Source of the DNA: CBDBND01 sp965262665
Lineage (GTDB): Bacteria > Pseudomonadota > Alphaproteobacteria > Rhodospirillales > Rhodospirillaceae
Assembly (NCBI GenBank): GCA_965262665.1
Contig: OZ253551.1
Location: 372,001-436,000 of the forward strand
Reading direction: 5' to 3'
Length of the DNA: 64,000 nt
Below, piece by piece: positions 16,916-24,989 of the stretch. The notes under the pieces are model-generated. The model was not told where the DNA came from. It searched no databases and worked only from the letters and a program-made list of their open reading frames with translations. The first letter of the stretch is position 1; each line of letters starts with the position of its first letter. Position numbers and translations under genes: made by a program.

Positions 16916-17836
16916 GTGATTGAGCAACGCCACGGTGGGGAAATACGGGTCCAGGGGCGGACTCTTACCGGGACCGTTCTGAGTTATGCCGACTTATCGC
17001 CGGAGCATAACGAAAGGTTTTTGCCTGGTTCTCTTTCACCTGTACAGGCTGTCCCGTTGCTGCTCCAGCATGACCGGGCACTGACCCTTTTAAAACCTGA
17101 CACGTTTACTATCCACGACGATCCAGACCGATTGCACATTAGAGCGAAGCTGCCGGAAGATTCCGCCGCTATCAAGTTGACGCAACGCGGTAGTCTAAAC
17201 GGTTTCTCAGTTGGTTTTGTCGCTGAGCGAGAACGGAACCAAGACGGCTTGCGAATTATCGAACGGGCCAAGCTGCATGAAATCAGTCTGGTTGATCAAC
17301 CATCATATCCCGACTCACAAGCAGAAGTTCGCCAACGACGTGAACCGCGCACCTGGATCAGCGGCGGGATTCGATACGGTGTCGTGGCTTGTTGTCAGTG
17401 TCTTCCTGGAAAGGCCGGGAAGGTCATCTTCCACCCAAAGGCGCTAGAACCACGGCCTGATGTGCTTGCTGTCAGTGGTCGCCTTTCTGAGACCATCGCG
17501 TCATCGGGCGGAGGCACGTTGGCCTTTACCCAGACCGATCAAGCTCTGCGGTTTGAGATTCTTGATGCGGCACGCGAGACCACCGCAGGTGGAGTCATAG
17601 CTGACCTCATTGCGGCACGGGCCAAGATTTATGCAAGGCCATTGGTTGAACCGGAGTCGTCTACCTTTAAAGATATTAATGGCGTCAGAGAATATGAGAA
17701 GGCCGTTTTCGGCGGTTTGCTAATTAAGCCTATTAATGACTCCGCTGATGACGCCCGCGAGGGATGGGACCCAGTTGTTGTTGACGATGTAATACCCAAA
17801 CGGCCAAGACGCCGGAGTGTGTTGTCATGGCTGTGA
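16916..17836 (+). CDS. HK97 family prohead protease with C-terminal extension
   Basis: 306 residues. The first 150 carry the herpesvirus-assemblin-like serine protease of HK97 phages. The presumed catalytic His is in LLQHDRA (H52) and the Ser in LNGFSVGF (S98), with a conserved HEISLVDQP segment (E122). It would trim the scaffold domain of the capsid during maturation. The remaining 150 residues are not part of the usual protease and contain an unrelated alpha-beta region (GGIRYGVVACCQCLPGKAGKVIFHP); I cannot assign it. The gene starts at a weak site and overlaps the next gene by 10 bases. In HK97 phages the protease precedes the capsid; here it follows. Confidence 0.85.
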   Translation: MIEQRHGGEIRVQGRTLTGTVLSYADLSPEHNERFLPGSLSPVQAVPLLLQHDRALTLLKPDTFTIHDDPDRLHIRAKLPEDSAAIKLTQRGSLNGFSVGFVAERERNQDGLRIIERAKLHEISLVDQPSYPDSQAEVRQRREPRTWISGGIRYGVVACCQCLPGKAGKVIFHPKALEPRPDVLAVSGRLSETIASSGGGTLAFTQTDQALRFEILDAARETTAGGVIADLIAARAKIYARPLVEPESSTFKDINGVREYEKAVFGGLLIKPINDSADDAREGWDPVVVDDVIPKRPRRRSVLSWL

Positions 17837-18219
17837 CTCTGAGCCCGTATCCGCCGACATCGAGCGCAGCCGGGCGAACTGCTGCGCGTGACTTTTTAAA
17901 GTCATTAATTAGCGGCATATCCGAAGCAACGGATGACCGCGTGGATTCGCTGGGCGAAGCAGCGGCGGGAATTGTCGAGCGCTATAGCCCAGATGCGCCG
18001 CAAGAATTGCGGAACGAAGCCGCGCTTAGAATCGTTGCCTACCTAGTGGCGTATATGCCTCAACCTGTTTCCCGACTCTCTATTGGAAAAGGCACCAGCG
18101 TTCAGTTGGTAACGTTGGAAAACAATCGTTCCCCGAGTGCGCTGACTCACAGTGGCGCGGGCTCGCTTCTGGCACCCTTCCGCGTCCACCGCGCCTTGCC
18201 GGTAGAGGAAACACCCTGA
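17827..18219 (+). CDS. head-tail connector-like protein
   Basis: 130 residues with a helical core (AARDFLKSLISGISEATDDRVDSLGEAAAGIVERYSPDA) and a hydrophobic second helix (ALRIVAYLVAYMPQP), the pattern of gp6/gp36-type connectors that sit under the portal. It overlaps the protease gene and its stop overlaps the portal start, so the three are translated together. The family call is by pattern and place and is moderate. Confidence 0.55.
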   Translation: MAVTLSPYPPTSSAAGRTAARDFLKSLISGISEATDDRVDSLGEAAAGIVERYSPDAPQELRNEAALRIVAYLVAYMPQPVSRLSIGKGTSVQLVTLENNRSPSALTHSGAGSLLAPFRVHRALPVEETP

Positions 18220-19283
18220 TGCGCTGGCCTTGGCAAAAACCGGAAACGCGGAGCTATACCGACACCATAGTTTCGGCCTACCTAGCATCCGCAACAGGGG
18301 GTTTAAACGATGCGCCTTTAGAAACCGGCGCACTCGAAATCGCAGCAGGAATCTATTCCAGATGCCTTGCCGCTGCCGAGGTGGACGGCCCTGAAGCGTT
18401 TAAACGGGCATTGACTCCAAGTTTCCTTGCCCAAGTAGGGCGGGACCTGATTCGCGCTGGAAACAGTTATCACCTCATCAAGGTAGGTCGGGACGGGACA
18501 ATTAAACTTCTTCCTCAAAGTTCTGTGACAGTTGTTGGGCAGAATGCCGATAGCGATTCATGGGTTTATATCTCTTCTGAGAATGGCCCGAGTGCAAGCG
18601 TCCAACGAACGGTGAGATCACGCGAGATGATCCACTTCATGACGGGGGTGTCTCGCCAAAGACCGTGGGAAGGCCAACCGCCATGGGCTTTCGCAAAATC
18701 GACTTCTGGGGCGATAGCCGGGCTGGAAAAGATTCTCAGCAGGGAAGCAAATGCGCCTCACGGCAGCGTCATGGGTTTACCGGAAAGTCCTGTTGTGGAC
18801 GATGCGGAGACTGTGAAACCGTTAGAGGGATTTAGGAACGATCTTGGCACGGCCAAAGGTCGCACGCTTCTAGTTGAGTCGCCGTCGCAATGGCAAGGTG
18901 GCGCACCTGGCACCACCAAGGGCAGTGGGGTTGATATCACCCCCTTTGGATTTGACCGATCACTTATTGATGCACTTCGGACAGCAACAGGAAGGGATGT
19001 TCTAAGCGCCTGTGGCGTGCCTCTTGGGCTCATAGAGGGATCGGGCGATGGGACAAAAGCCCGTGAGAGTTACAGGCAGTGGCTCCATGGATCGCTTCGT
19101 CCTATCGCCCGGCTGATTGAACAGGAATTGTCCGAAAAGTTCGAAACAGATATCCGGCTAGACTTCAACGGACTTCATGCCGCCGATGTTGCTGGGCGCA
19201 GCCGCGCGTTTAAACAACTAACTGAAGCAGGGTTGACCAAAGAGGAAGCCGCAATCAATACCGGAATCACACTCGACACATAA
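18219..19283 (+). CDS. phage portal protein (HK97 type)
   Basis: 354 residues. It shows the portal pattern: a short basic N-terminus (MRWPWQKPE), the wing region GRDLIRAGNSYHLIKVGRDGTIKLLP, and the clip/stem and crown part with PPWAFAKSTSGAIAGLEKIL, VLSACGVPLGLIEGSGDGTKARESYRQWLHGSLRPIARLIEQEL and a C-terminal helical region. Portals form the dodecameric ring through which DNA enters. The length is slightly short compared with about 390-430 in HK97 phages. It is the last morphogenetic gene, an inverted order relative to the usual terminase-portal-protease-capsid, and no tail gene follows. Confidence 0.85.
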   Translation: MRWPWQKPETRSYTDTIVSAYLASATGGLNDAPLETGALEIAAGIYSRCLAAAEVDGPEAFKRALTPSFLAQVGRDLIRAGNSYHLIKVGRDGTIKLLPQSSVTVVGQNADSDSWVYISSENGPSASVQRTVRSREMIHFMTGVSRQRPWEGQPPWAFAKSTSGAIAGLEKILSREANAPHGSVMGLPESPVVDDAETVKPLEGFRNDLGTAKGRTLLVESPSQWQGGAPGTTKGSGVDITPFGFDRSLIDALRTATGRDVLSACGVPLGLIEGSGDGTKARESYRQWLHGSLRPIARLIEQELSEKFETDIRLDFNGLHAADVAGRSRAFKQLTEAGLTKEEAAINTGITLDT

Positions 19284-19336
19284 CACCATAATTTATGCTT
19301 TCGAATCAAAGCTGTACCAGTACATGCGCTTCATAG

Positions 19337-19364
19337 TTGACTCCGTAAGATCATTCTGTACACT
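19337..19364 (+). promoter_or_regulatory. sigma70-like promoter with overlapping palindrome
   Basis: TTGACT (19337-19342), a 16-base spacer and TACACT (19359-19364) form a good promoter upstream of the small genes and integrase. GTACAC-tgt-GTGTAC overlaps the -10 box and looks like an operator. A strong AGGAGG follows before the ATG at 19400, so this separates an integration module from the head genes. Confidence 0.6.
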
Positions 19365-19399
19365 GTGTGTACTAGATGCACAATATGTAGGAGGTACTT

Positions 19400-19690
19400 A
19401 TGCCCAATTTTGACAGCCCAGCTTGGTTTGAGGCGGACTATTCCTGGGACGTGGACGCCATTTGGAAAACTGTCCGCCACGATCTGAAGCTAACAAATCA
19501 GCTACGCAACGCGGTCCTCAGAAGTCTCGCGGACGCTGACACACTAGGGGCTGGCCAGCGACTCTTGTCGAACCAAGCTCTGATCGATGTGGCTCTGCGT
19601 CACGCAATCGAAACGGTTGAAAAAGCGCCGAAAGGCAAAACGGGCATCCAGAAAATCGACCAGCGATTCAAGTCGCGGGGCGCTGATTGA
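19400..19690 (+). CDS. small hypothetical protein of the integration module
   Basis: 96 residues with TAGGAGG upstream. It is helical and charged (WKTVRHDLKLTNQLRNAVLRSLADADTL, QALIDVALRHAIETVEKAPKGKTGIQKIDQRFKS). No recognised domain. It is the first gene behind the 19337 promoter and stops 6 bases before the next start. By place it could be an excision or regulatory factor, but no helix-turn-helix is evident. Confidence 0.65.
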   Translation: MPNFDSPAWFEADYSWDVDAIWKTVRHDLKLTNQLRNAVLRSLADADTLGAGQRLLSNQALIDVALRHAIETVEKAPKGKTGIQKIDQRFKSRGAD

Positions 19691-19696
19691 GTAGCC

Positions 19697-19897
19697 ATGT
19701 CCAACTCGAAAGCCGTCATGACTCAAGCTGAACTGAAACGCTACCTCACGGCCATGCGCGAAGCTGGCATCACTGAGGGCCGCGTGGAAATCGAAAAGCC
19801 TGACGGCACGAAAGTTTCAATAATCGCGGGCAAAATTTCGGACGCCGATGTTGCGTCCGATGACCTTGACGTATTGATAAGGCGGGCAAAAAAATGA
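19697..19897 (+). CDS. small hypothetical protein coupled to the integrase
   Basis: 66 residues: a helical start (AVMTQAELKRYLTAMREAGIT), a short beta segment (RVEIEKPDGTKVSIIAGK) and an acidic tail. Its TGA overlaps the integrase ATG in ATGA, so the two are translationally coupled. It may be a directionality or accessory factor, on position only. Confidence 0.65.
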   Translation: MSNSKAVMTQAELKRYLTAMREAGITEGRVEIEKPDGTKVSIIAGKISDADVASDDLDVLIRRAKK

Positions 19898-20937
19898 AAC
19901 GCAAAAACAATCCTTTTCCGGGCGTCGCGGTGGTACGCGACCGACACGGGCAACGGCGGTTCCGGCTGCGCCGCCGCGTTAAAGGGCGTCAAATTAACTG
20001 CTATCTGCCGGGCTCATACGGATCGGCAGAGTTTCGAACGGCCTATGAGGCAGCGCACGAAGGCGCACACGACTCAAGATCGCGGGCAAAGCCGGGCACG
20101 TTTGGGTTTTTGATTGAGCAAAAGCTGGCGTCACCGCCCTTTCGCGATCTTTCGCCCGCAACGCAACGGCAAATGCGCTACCGGTTCGACTGGATCAAGT
20201 CAGTCATCGGCGCGGGACGGTATGCCGACACGAAAGCGCGTCACGTTGAGGCGCTCATGGCAAAAAAGTCCGGCGCGACGGCGGCAAACTGGGTCAAAAA
20301 AGACCTAACCCAACTATTCACTTTTGCGGTCAAGCATTTTGGCCTCAAAGGCGAAAATCCGGCGAAGTTGGCGGACTCACGCAAGGTCAAATCATCCGGT
20401 TTTCACACGTGGGCCGAAACTGAAATTGAGCAATTTCGGAATCATTTTCCGACCGGAACAAAACCGCGTTTAGCGTTTGAGATTTTTTTAAACACCGGTG
20501 CCGCCCGGCAGGACGCGGCGGCCCTCACACGGGCGAACATTCGCGGCGCTCGCATTGCTTACCGGCGCGGCAAAACGGGGCAATTGGTAGACCTGCCAAT
20601 AATGCCGGAACTGGCACGGGAATTGTCAAACATTCCGGCGACTCAATTGGTTCTGTTGATGCAGCGGATCGAGGGCAAGCCATACACGCCCGCGCGCCTG
20701 GGAATTTCCTTCAAGCAATGGTGCGTTGATGCGCACTTGCCGGACCGTTGCTCCGCGCATGGACTCCGCAAAGCGGGCGCACGGCGTTTGGCCGAGGCGG
20801 GCGCGACCGAATTTGAGGTCATGAGTTTTCTTGGACACAGCACGGCCAAAGAGGCCAGCCGCTACACCGCAGCCGCAAACAGGTCATCGATGGCCGACAC
20901 TGGCCTAGCGAAACTGAAATTGACGGACGTAACGTGA
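19894..20937 (+). CDS. tyrosine recombinase integrase of the virus-like element
   Basis: 347 residues. A basic N-terminal arm-binding region (PFPGVAVVRDRHGQRRFRLRRRVKG), a core-binding domain (LSPATQRQMRYRFDWIKSVIG) and a catalytic domain with the full set: R205 (TGAARQDAA), K227, H289-x-x-R292 (HGLRKAG), H315 (FLGHS) and nucleophile Y324 (ASRYTAA). Such Arg-rich integrases are widespread in alphaproteobacterial prophages. The gene lies at the right boundary, followed within 7 bases by the boundary motif TTTGTCCAACC and its inverted copy. It appears intact, so the element may still excise even though its capsid gene is broken. Confidence 0.9.
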   Translation: MKRKNNPFPGVAVVRDRHGQRRFRLRRRVKGRQINCYLPGSYGSAEFRTAYEAAHEGAHDSRSRAKPGTFGFLIEQKLASPPFRDLSPATQRQMRYRFDWIKSVIGAGRYADTKARHVEALMAKKSGATAANWVKKDLTQLFTFAVKHFGLKGENPAKLADSRKVKSSGFHTWAETEIEQFRNHFPTGTKPRLAFEIFLNTGAARQDAAALTRANIRGARIAYRRGKTGQLVDLPIMPELARELSNIPATQLVLLMQRIEGKPYTPARLGISFKQWCVDAHLPDRCSAHGLRKAGARRLAEAGATEFEVMSFLGHSTAKEASRYTAAANRSSMADTGLAKLKLTDVT

Positions 20938-20943
20938 ACAAAG

Positions 20944-20974
20944 TTTGTCCAACCTTAGTAAAGGGTTGGACAAA
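20944..20974 (+). other. boundary motif as a hairpin after the integrase
   Basis: TTTGTCCAACC (20944-20954) and GGTTGGACAAA (20964-20974) are exact inverted copies around nine bases. The first arm plus TT is the same 13-mer as at 10583-10595. It may serve both as attachment region and as an end signal for integrase transcription. Confidence 0.5.
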
Positions 20975-21063
20975 GGGGGCTTGTAAGTCATTGATTAAAA
21001 GGAATAAGAAACCGGACGTTGTAATCCCAAACGGATTACAGAGGATCCATCTTCATTTCAACC

Positions 21064-21178
21064 GGATAAGGTTTTCGGAAGGGACAGGGTGGAAAGCGGT
21101 ATCGGGAATAGGAGATTTTCTGCATTCGGCGACATTACTGCGCCATCAGTGACAGGTCACCCTGTTAGTGTGACAGCC
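21064..21178. repeat. half palindromic repeat joined to an IS6 end fragment
   Basis: 21064-21086 is the right arm (GGATAAGGTTTTCGG plus AAGGGACA) of the dispersed 78-bp palindromic family. 21087-21178 matches the transposase-start end of the IS6 element at 7560-7653, including the ACCCTGTTAGTGTGAC tip. Both are broken copies lying between the virus-like element and groEL. Confidence 0.65.
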
Positions 21179-21192
21179 CCTCTAAAACGGAA

Positions 21193-21225
21193 AAAGGGCC
21201 GCGCAAACGTGCACGCGGCCCTTTT
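21193..21225 (-). terminator. rho-independent terminator of groESL
   Basis: AAAGGGCCGCG and CGCGGCCCTTT form an 11-bp GC-rich stem with a 10-base loop; on the minus strand it is followed by a T run. It lies 27 bases after the groEL stop. Confidence 0.85.
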
Positions 21226-21251
21226 CGTTCTTCGTACCTAGTGACGGCAGG

Positions 21252-22898
21252 TTACATGCCCATGCCGCCCATGCCCATGCCGCCCATGCCGCCGCCAGCC
21301 GGCATCGGAGGATCTTTCTTTTCAGGAATTTCAGCAACCATGGCTTCCGTCGTGATCAGGAGACCGGCAATGGACGCCGCATCTTGCAGAGCAATCCGAA
21401 CCACTTTGGTCGGGTCGATGATGCCTGCTTTGACCATGTCCACATACTTGCCTTCCTGAGCGTCGTAGCCGGTTGAGGCTGTTTTCGCCTCGTCCACCTT
21501 GCTAGCAACGACGGCACCGTCCTCGCCCGCATTTTCGGCAATCTGTCGCAGCGGCATGCGCAATGCGCGGCGAACGATATCGATACCGACCTGCTGATCA
21601 TGATTATCAGTAGTGACATTTGCCAGAGATTTCACCGCGCGGAGGAGCGCAACGCCGCCACCGGGAACAATACCTTCCTCCACCGCTGCCCGGGTCGCGT
21701 GAAGAGCATCGTCGACGCGGTCTTTCTTTTCTTTCACTTCCACTTCCGTTGCCCCACCGACGCGGATAACGGCAACGCCACCGGCTAGCTTAGCAAGACG
21801 CTCTTCAAGCTTTTCGCGGTCATAGTCAGATGTGGTTTCTTCGATTTGACGGCGGATCTGTTCACAACGGCCCTTGATATCGGCCTTCTTGCCGGCACCG
21901 TCGACGATGGTGGTTTCTTCCTTGGTAATTTCGATGTTCTTGACCTGGCCAAGCATGTCGAGTGTTACGTTCTCAAGTTTGATGCCGACGTCTTCGGAAA
22001 TCACCTGACCTTTGGTCAGAACGGCGATGTCTTCCAGCATGGCTTTGCGCCGGTCGCCAAAGCCGGGCGCCTTGACGGCTGCCGCTTTTAGACCGCCACG
22101 TAGACGGTTGACCACCAGGGTGGCGAGGGCTTCGCCTTCAATATCCTCGGCGATAATCACCAGCGGCCGAGAGGCCTGAACCACAGATTCAAGTAGCGGC
22201 AGTAGCGGCTGCAAGGAAGATAATTTCTTTTCGTGAATCAGTACATAAGCGTTCTCATATTCGCACACCATTTTCTCAGCGTTGGTGATGAAATACGGAG
22301 ACAGATATCCACGGTCGAACTGCATTCCTTCGACGACGTCGAGTTCGGTATCCAAACCCTTGGCTTCTTCAACCGTAATCACGCCTTCCTTGCCGACCTT
22401 GTCCATGGCTTCGGAAATAATTTCACCGATGTCAAGGGAACCGTTGGAGGAAATCGTGCCAACCTGCGCAATCTCTTCGCTGGTTCTTACTTTCTTGGAC
22501 TGTTTGGCAAGGTTATCGACAACCGCAACCACTGCTCGATCAACCCCGCGTTTCAGATCCATGGGGTTCATGCCGGCAGCAACTGCCTTGGCTCCTTCGT
22601 GAACGATGGACTGAGCCAGTAAGGTCGCCGTTGTTGTGCCATCCCCGGCGATATCAGCGGTCTTAGAGGCCACCTCTTTGACCATCTGGGCGCCCATGTT
22701 CTCAAACTTGTCTTCCAGTTCGATTTCCTTGGCGACAGTGACACCGTCCTTGGTCATCCGCGGTGCGCCAAAGGATTTATCCAAAACGACGTTTCGGCCC
22801 TTCGGTCCAAGGGTTATTTTGACTGCATTGGCCAGAATATCGACGCCGCGCAACATGCGATCGCGGGCGTCGGTGGAAAATTTTACGTCTTTCGCCAT
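21252..22898 (-). CDS. groL: chaperonin GroEL
   Basis: 548 residues, full length. It starts MAKDVKFSTDARDRMLRGVD and has the ATP-binding signature LGPKGRNVVLDKSFGAPRMTKDGVTV and DGTTTATLLAQ, the apical-domain peptide-binding region, the AAVEEGIVPGGGVALLRA segment and a Gly-Met-rich C-terminal tail. With GroES it forms the double-ring folding machine in the cytoplasm. It follows groES after a 51-bp gap with GGGAAA before the ATG. It has no lesion and is the clearest host housekeeping gene in the window. Sequence style is alphaproteobacterial. Confidence 0.98.
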   Translation of the reverse strand: MAKDVKFSTDARDRMLRGVDILANAVKITLGPKGRNVVLDKSFGAPRMTKDGVTVAKEIELEDKFENMGAQMVKEVASKTADIAGDGTTTATLLAQSIVHEGAKAVAAGMNPMDLKRGVDRAVVAVVDNLAKQSKKVRTSEEIAQVGTISSNGSLDIGEIISEAMDKVGKEGVITVEEAKGLDTELDVVEGMQFDRGYLSPYFITNAEKMVCEYENAYVLIHEKKLSSLQPLLPLLESVVQASRPLVIIAEDIEGEALATLVVNRLRGGLKAAAVKAPGFGDRRKAMLEDIAVLTKGQVISEDVGIKLENVTLDMLGQVKNIEITKEETTIVDGAGKKADIKGRCEQIRRQIEETTSDYDREKLEERLAKLAGGVAVIRVGGATEVEVKEKKDRVDDALHATRAAVEEGIVPGGGVALLRAVKSLANVTTDNHDQQVGIDIVRRALRMPLRQIAENAGEDGAVVASKVDEAKTASTGYDAQEGKYVDMVKAGIIDPTKVVRIALQDAASIAGLLITTEAMVAEIPEKKDPPMPAGGGMGGMGMGGMGM

Positions 22899-22949
22899 AG
22901 CTTTGCGTTTCCCTTTGTCTGAAGTCTTGTTTAAGGCGATTATTGTGCG

Positions 22950-23237
22950 TTACTCGATAACGCCCATGATGTCGGATTCCTTCATGATCGACAGGTCGTC
23001 CCCATCGATCTTCACTTCGGTGCCGGACCATTTGCCGAACAAAATACGGTCACCCTTTTTGACATCGAGCTTTTGCATTTTACCGTCTTCACCGCGTGTG
23101 CCGGGACCGACAGCAATTACCTTGCCTTCCATCGGTTTTTCCTGAGCAGTGTCGGGGATAATGATGCCCCCGGCAGACTTGGTGTCGGAGTCCAGGCGTT
23201 TGACCACAACCCGATCATGCAACGGCCGAAATTTCAT
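22950..23237 (-). CDS. groS: co-chaperonin GroES
   Basis: 95 residues, full length. It starts MKFRPLHDRVVVKRLDSDTKSAGGIIIPDTAQEKP, including the mobile loop that docks on GroEL, and ends DDLSIMKESDIMGVIE. AGGAG sits before the ATG at 23235-23237. It is the first gene of the groESL operon and is preceded by a promoter and a CIRCE-like operator. Confidence 0.98.
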   Translation of the reverse strand: MKFRPLHDRVVVKRLDSDTKSAGGIIIPDTAQEKPMEGKVIAVGPGTRGEDGKMQKLDVKKGDRILFGKWSGTEVKIDGDDLSIMKESDIMGVIE

Positions 23238-23307
23238 AGATGATCTCCTTATTGGCCTGCGTGCGGCCCTATATTCATTTGAGAAAACAGGAGTTTAAAC
23301 CTTCCCG

Positions 23308-23364
23308 TTAGCACTCTCTCCCGAGAAGCGCCAGCTAGGTAAGGAGTCCAGAGGTGCCTGTCAA
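23308..23364 (-). promoter_or_regulatory. groES promoter and CIRCE-like HrcA operator
   Basis: On the minus strand TTGACA (23364-23359), a 17-base spacer and TACCTA (23341-23336) form a near-ideal promoter. Directly downstream, 23334-23308 has the 9-9-9 layout of CIRCE: right arm GAGTGCTAA is perfect, left arm CTGGCGCTT matches the canonical TTAGCACTC at five of nine positions. HrcA repression of groESL is the known use of this element. Confidence 0.75.
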
Positions 23365-23430
23365 GCGGCAGAGAGGATTGGAGAGGCGGCCCGTCACAGG
23401 GAAACTGAGATAAGTGCGGTAATTTGAGGC

Positions 23431-23507
23431 TGTCCTTTCGGAAACCTCATCCACACTTGGGTGGTTTGCATCATCAAGATCCGCGGATAAGGTTTTCGGA
23501 AAGGACA
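23431..23507 (+). repeat. 78-bp palindromic repeat, copy a
   Basis: Left arm TGTCCTTTCGGAAACC plus TCATCC and right arm GGATAAGGTTTTCGG plus AAAGGACA are inverted copies around a 30-base core containing TTTGCATCATCAAGATC. Complete copy. Confidence 0.8.
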
Positions 23508-23720
23508 GCGATGGCGCGGTTCAGAGACATCAAGACCCTGCAGAAATTCGCCTCCGTCCATGCTTCGATCTATAACCATTTCAACCACCAACGCCATCTC
23601 AACCGCCGTGATATTTTCAAACAAGCCCGAGCCACCGCCCTGGTCGAGTGGCGTCAACTTGCTACCTGAAGATCCTGTATTATGGTTTCTTCTGCTCCGG
23701 GCTAGTTGGTCTGACAATGC
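23508..23720 (+). pseudogene. IS6 transposase C-terminal fragment with element tip
   Basis: Encodes MARFRDIKTLQKFASVHASI through ALVEWRQLAT, the last 52 residues of the second-type IS6 transposase, then the end of the element to TCTGACAATGCC. The 5' portion is replaced by the palindromic repeat directly before it. Confidence 0.8.
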
Positions 23721-23725
23721 CTCCC

Positions 23726-24535
23726 CTAGCTGTCCAGGAAGTCCCGTGCGATTTCCGCTGTTTCACCTGGATGGCTCTACAAGAAACCGTGACCCCAGTC
23801 GGGCTTGTCCAATAGGCGCCCATTTTTGAGATAAGGCTCACATTTGGCGGTCGTATCGTAAACCTGAGACATAAAGTTGATGACGAGGATGGGGTGGTTC
23901 AGTTGCCTGAGAATCTCTTTTAAATCACATTGGAACGCCGCGCGCGGCGCCCACGGTTTTTTCGGTCCGGCCCGGATATGGTCCGGGAAGATGTACATAA
24001 GCCACTCCAATGTCTGAGTCGGTCCACGCCCGTCGAAGACTTGGTCCCATAAGGGCAGCAAATGAGACCCGTCGGCCTGCGGCTCGATTTCATGGCCAAA
24101 CCGGTCCTGGAGTTCCTGGCTATCGCTAACATCTAGAATCGGCGCCGCCGCCAGCAGAATACGACGGACCATATCCGGCCGTTGGCGTGCCAACTCCGCT
24201 GCGATGAACGACCCGGTCGCATACCCCATAAGATCCGTTTCAGTGATGCCCAGCTTATCCAAAAGATGAACCATGGCGGCTGCATAATCGGATATATTGA
24301 TCGGTTGATCCGGCGCATCGGACATCCCGTATCCGGGGGTATCGGGGGCAATCGCCAGCCGGTCCTGACCGATTATTTCAAGAAAATGCTCGTAAGACTG
24401 GCCCGACAGAGGGCTGGCGTGGAAACACATAAGGGGGTGGGCCGAGAGGGTTTCTGGTTCGGCCACCCATAGGTGCACTTGGCCATGCACACCTTCAACA
24501 TAACGCCGGTAAACTCGAACTTCGGTGTTTCTCAT
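23726..24535 (-). pseudogene. alpha/beta hydrolase with a nonsense codon and no nucleophile serine
   Basis: From the ATG at 24533-24535 it encodes 252 residues with an alpha/beta-hydrolase fold: HASPLSGQSYEHFL for the oxyanion region, APDTPGYGMSD after strand 4, the nucleophile-elbow position as GYATGS, and PDWGHGFL around the catalytic His. The elbow has Ala where GxSxG would have Ser, a variant seen in some non-hydrolytic family members. A TAG at 23777-23779 stops it, yet the same frame continues for 17 more codons (SHPGETAEIARDFLDS) to a second TAG at 23726, a natural last helix. A single GAG-to-TAG change would explain this. Upstream it abuts repeat copy b. Confidence 0.8.
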
Positions 24536-24604
24536 GGATTGCAGCCCAAAATGGATATTGTCAGAGTAAAACGGCTTAAGCCAGGAAGTAAGCTTAGCCC
24601 CTGG

Positions 24605-24683
24605 TGTCCCTTCCGAAAACATCAACCACGCTAGGACTGTTTGCTTCATGGAAGATCGAGGGATAAGGTTTTTAGAAGGGACA
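24605..24683 (+). repeat. 78-bp palindromic repeat, copy b
   Basis: Arms TGTCCCTTCCGAAAAC and GGATAAGGTTTTTAG plus AAGGGACA around a core with TTTGCTTCATGGAAGATC. Lies between the hydrolase start and an IS6 fragment. Confidence 0.8.
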
Positions 24684-24783
24684 ACTTCCCCTTCGTGATC
24701 AACAACCCGCCATAGATATAGATAATGTGTCTTCCCGTTGATCCGGACGAACACTTCATCAAGATGCCAGCGCCAAAACGAAT
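24684..24783 (-). pseudogene. IS6 transposase internal fragment
   Basis: The minus strand encodes FWRWHLDEVFVRINGKTHYLYLW plus RVVDHEGEV, about 33 residues around the first catalytic Asp of the second-type IS6 transposase, with a two-residue YL duplication. It is bounded by a palindromic repeat and a MITE. Confidence 0.75.
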
Positions 24784-24795
24784 AGGATCCATGAC

Positions 24796-24958
24796 GGCAT
24801 TGTCAGACTAAAATCGTATGTTGGAATTTTCCGGTTGTTGAACCACCTTCGTCGCCCGCGCTTGTCCGGTCTAAGCCAGACAAAAGAGGTTTTTGCGCCC
24901 TGAAGTCCCAAAAAGGGGACAGGGAAAGACGACCAAGCAGATTTAGTCTGACAATGCC
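24796..24958 (-). repeat. complete 163-bp MITE with IS6-type inverted ends
   Basis: Begins GGCATTGTCAGACTAAA and ends TTTAGTCTGACAATGCC. The 129 internal bases match the copies at 7654-7772 and 63335-63494 and do not encode transposase. The ends are those of the second IS6 type, so that transposase could move it. No target duplication is evident (tccatgac versus tttccctt). Confidence 0.75.
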
Positions 24959-24989
24959 TTTCCCTTTCCCGCCGGAAGGGACGAAACCC

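Larger units (their letters stand above)
10532..20974 (+). mobile_element. compact capsid-encoding integrated element (phage-satellite-like)
   Basis: About 10.4 kb with all genes on one strand. In order: unknown 267-aa protein, unknown 88-aa protein, large terminase, three cargo-like small proteins, HNH nuclease, major capsid, small protein, prohead protease, connector-like protein, portal, two small proteins, integrase. TTGTCCAACCT motifs sit at both edges (10532, 10584, 20945), with an inverted copy at 20964, suggesting the integration boundaries. No tail, tape-measure, lysis, primase or repressor gene is recognisable. Known capsid-forming satellites (cf-PICIs) have just this content and borrow tails from helper phages. 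A decayed HK97-type prophage is the alternative. Confidence 0.65.

Noticed and set aside
20934..21152. 72-residue frame after the integrase
   Set aside because: It reads through the boundary hairpin, a half palindromic repeat and an IS6 remnant.
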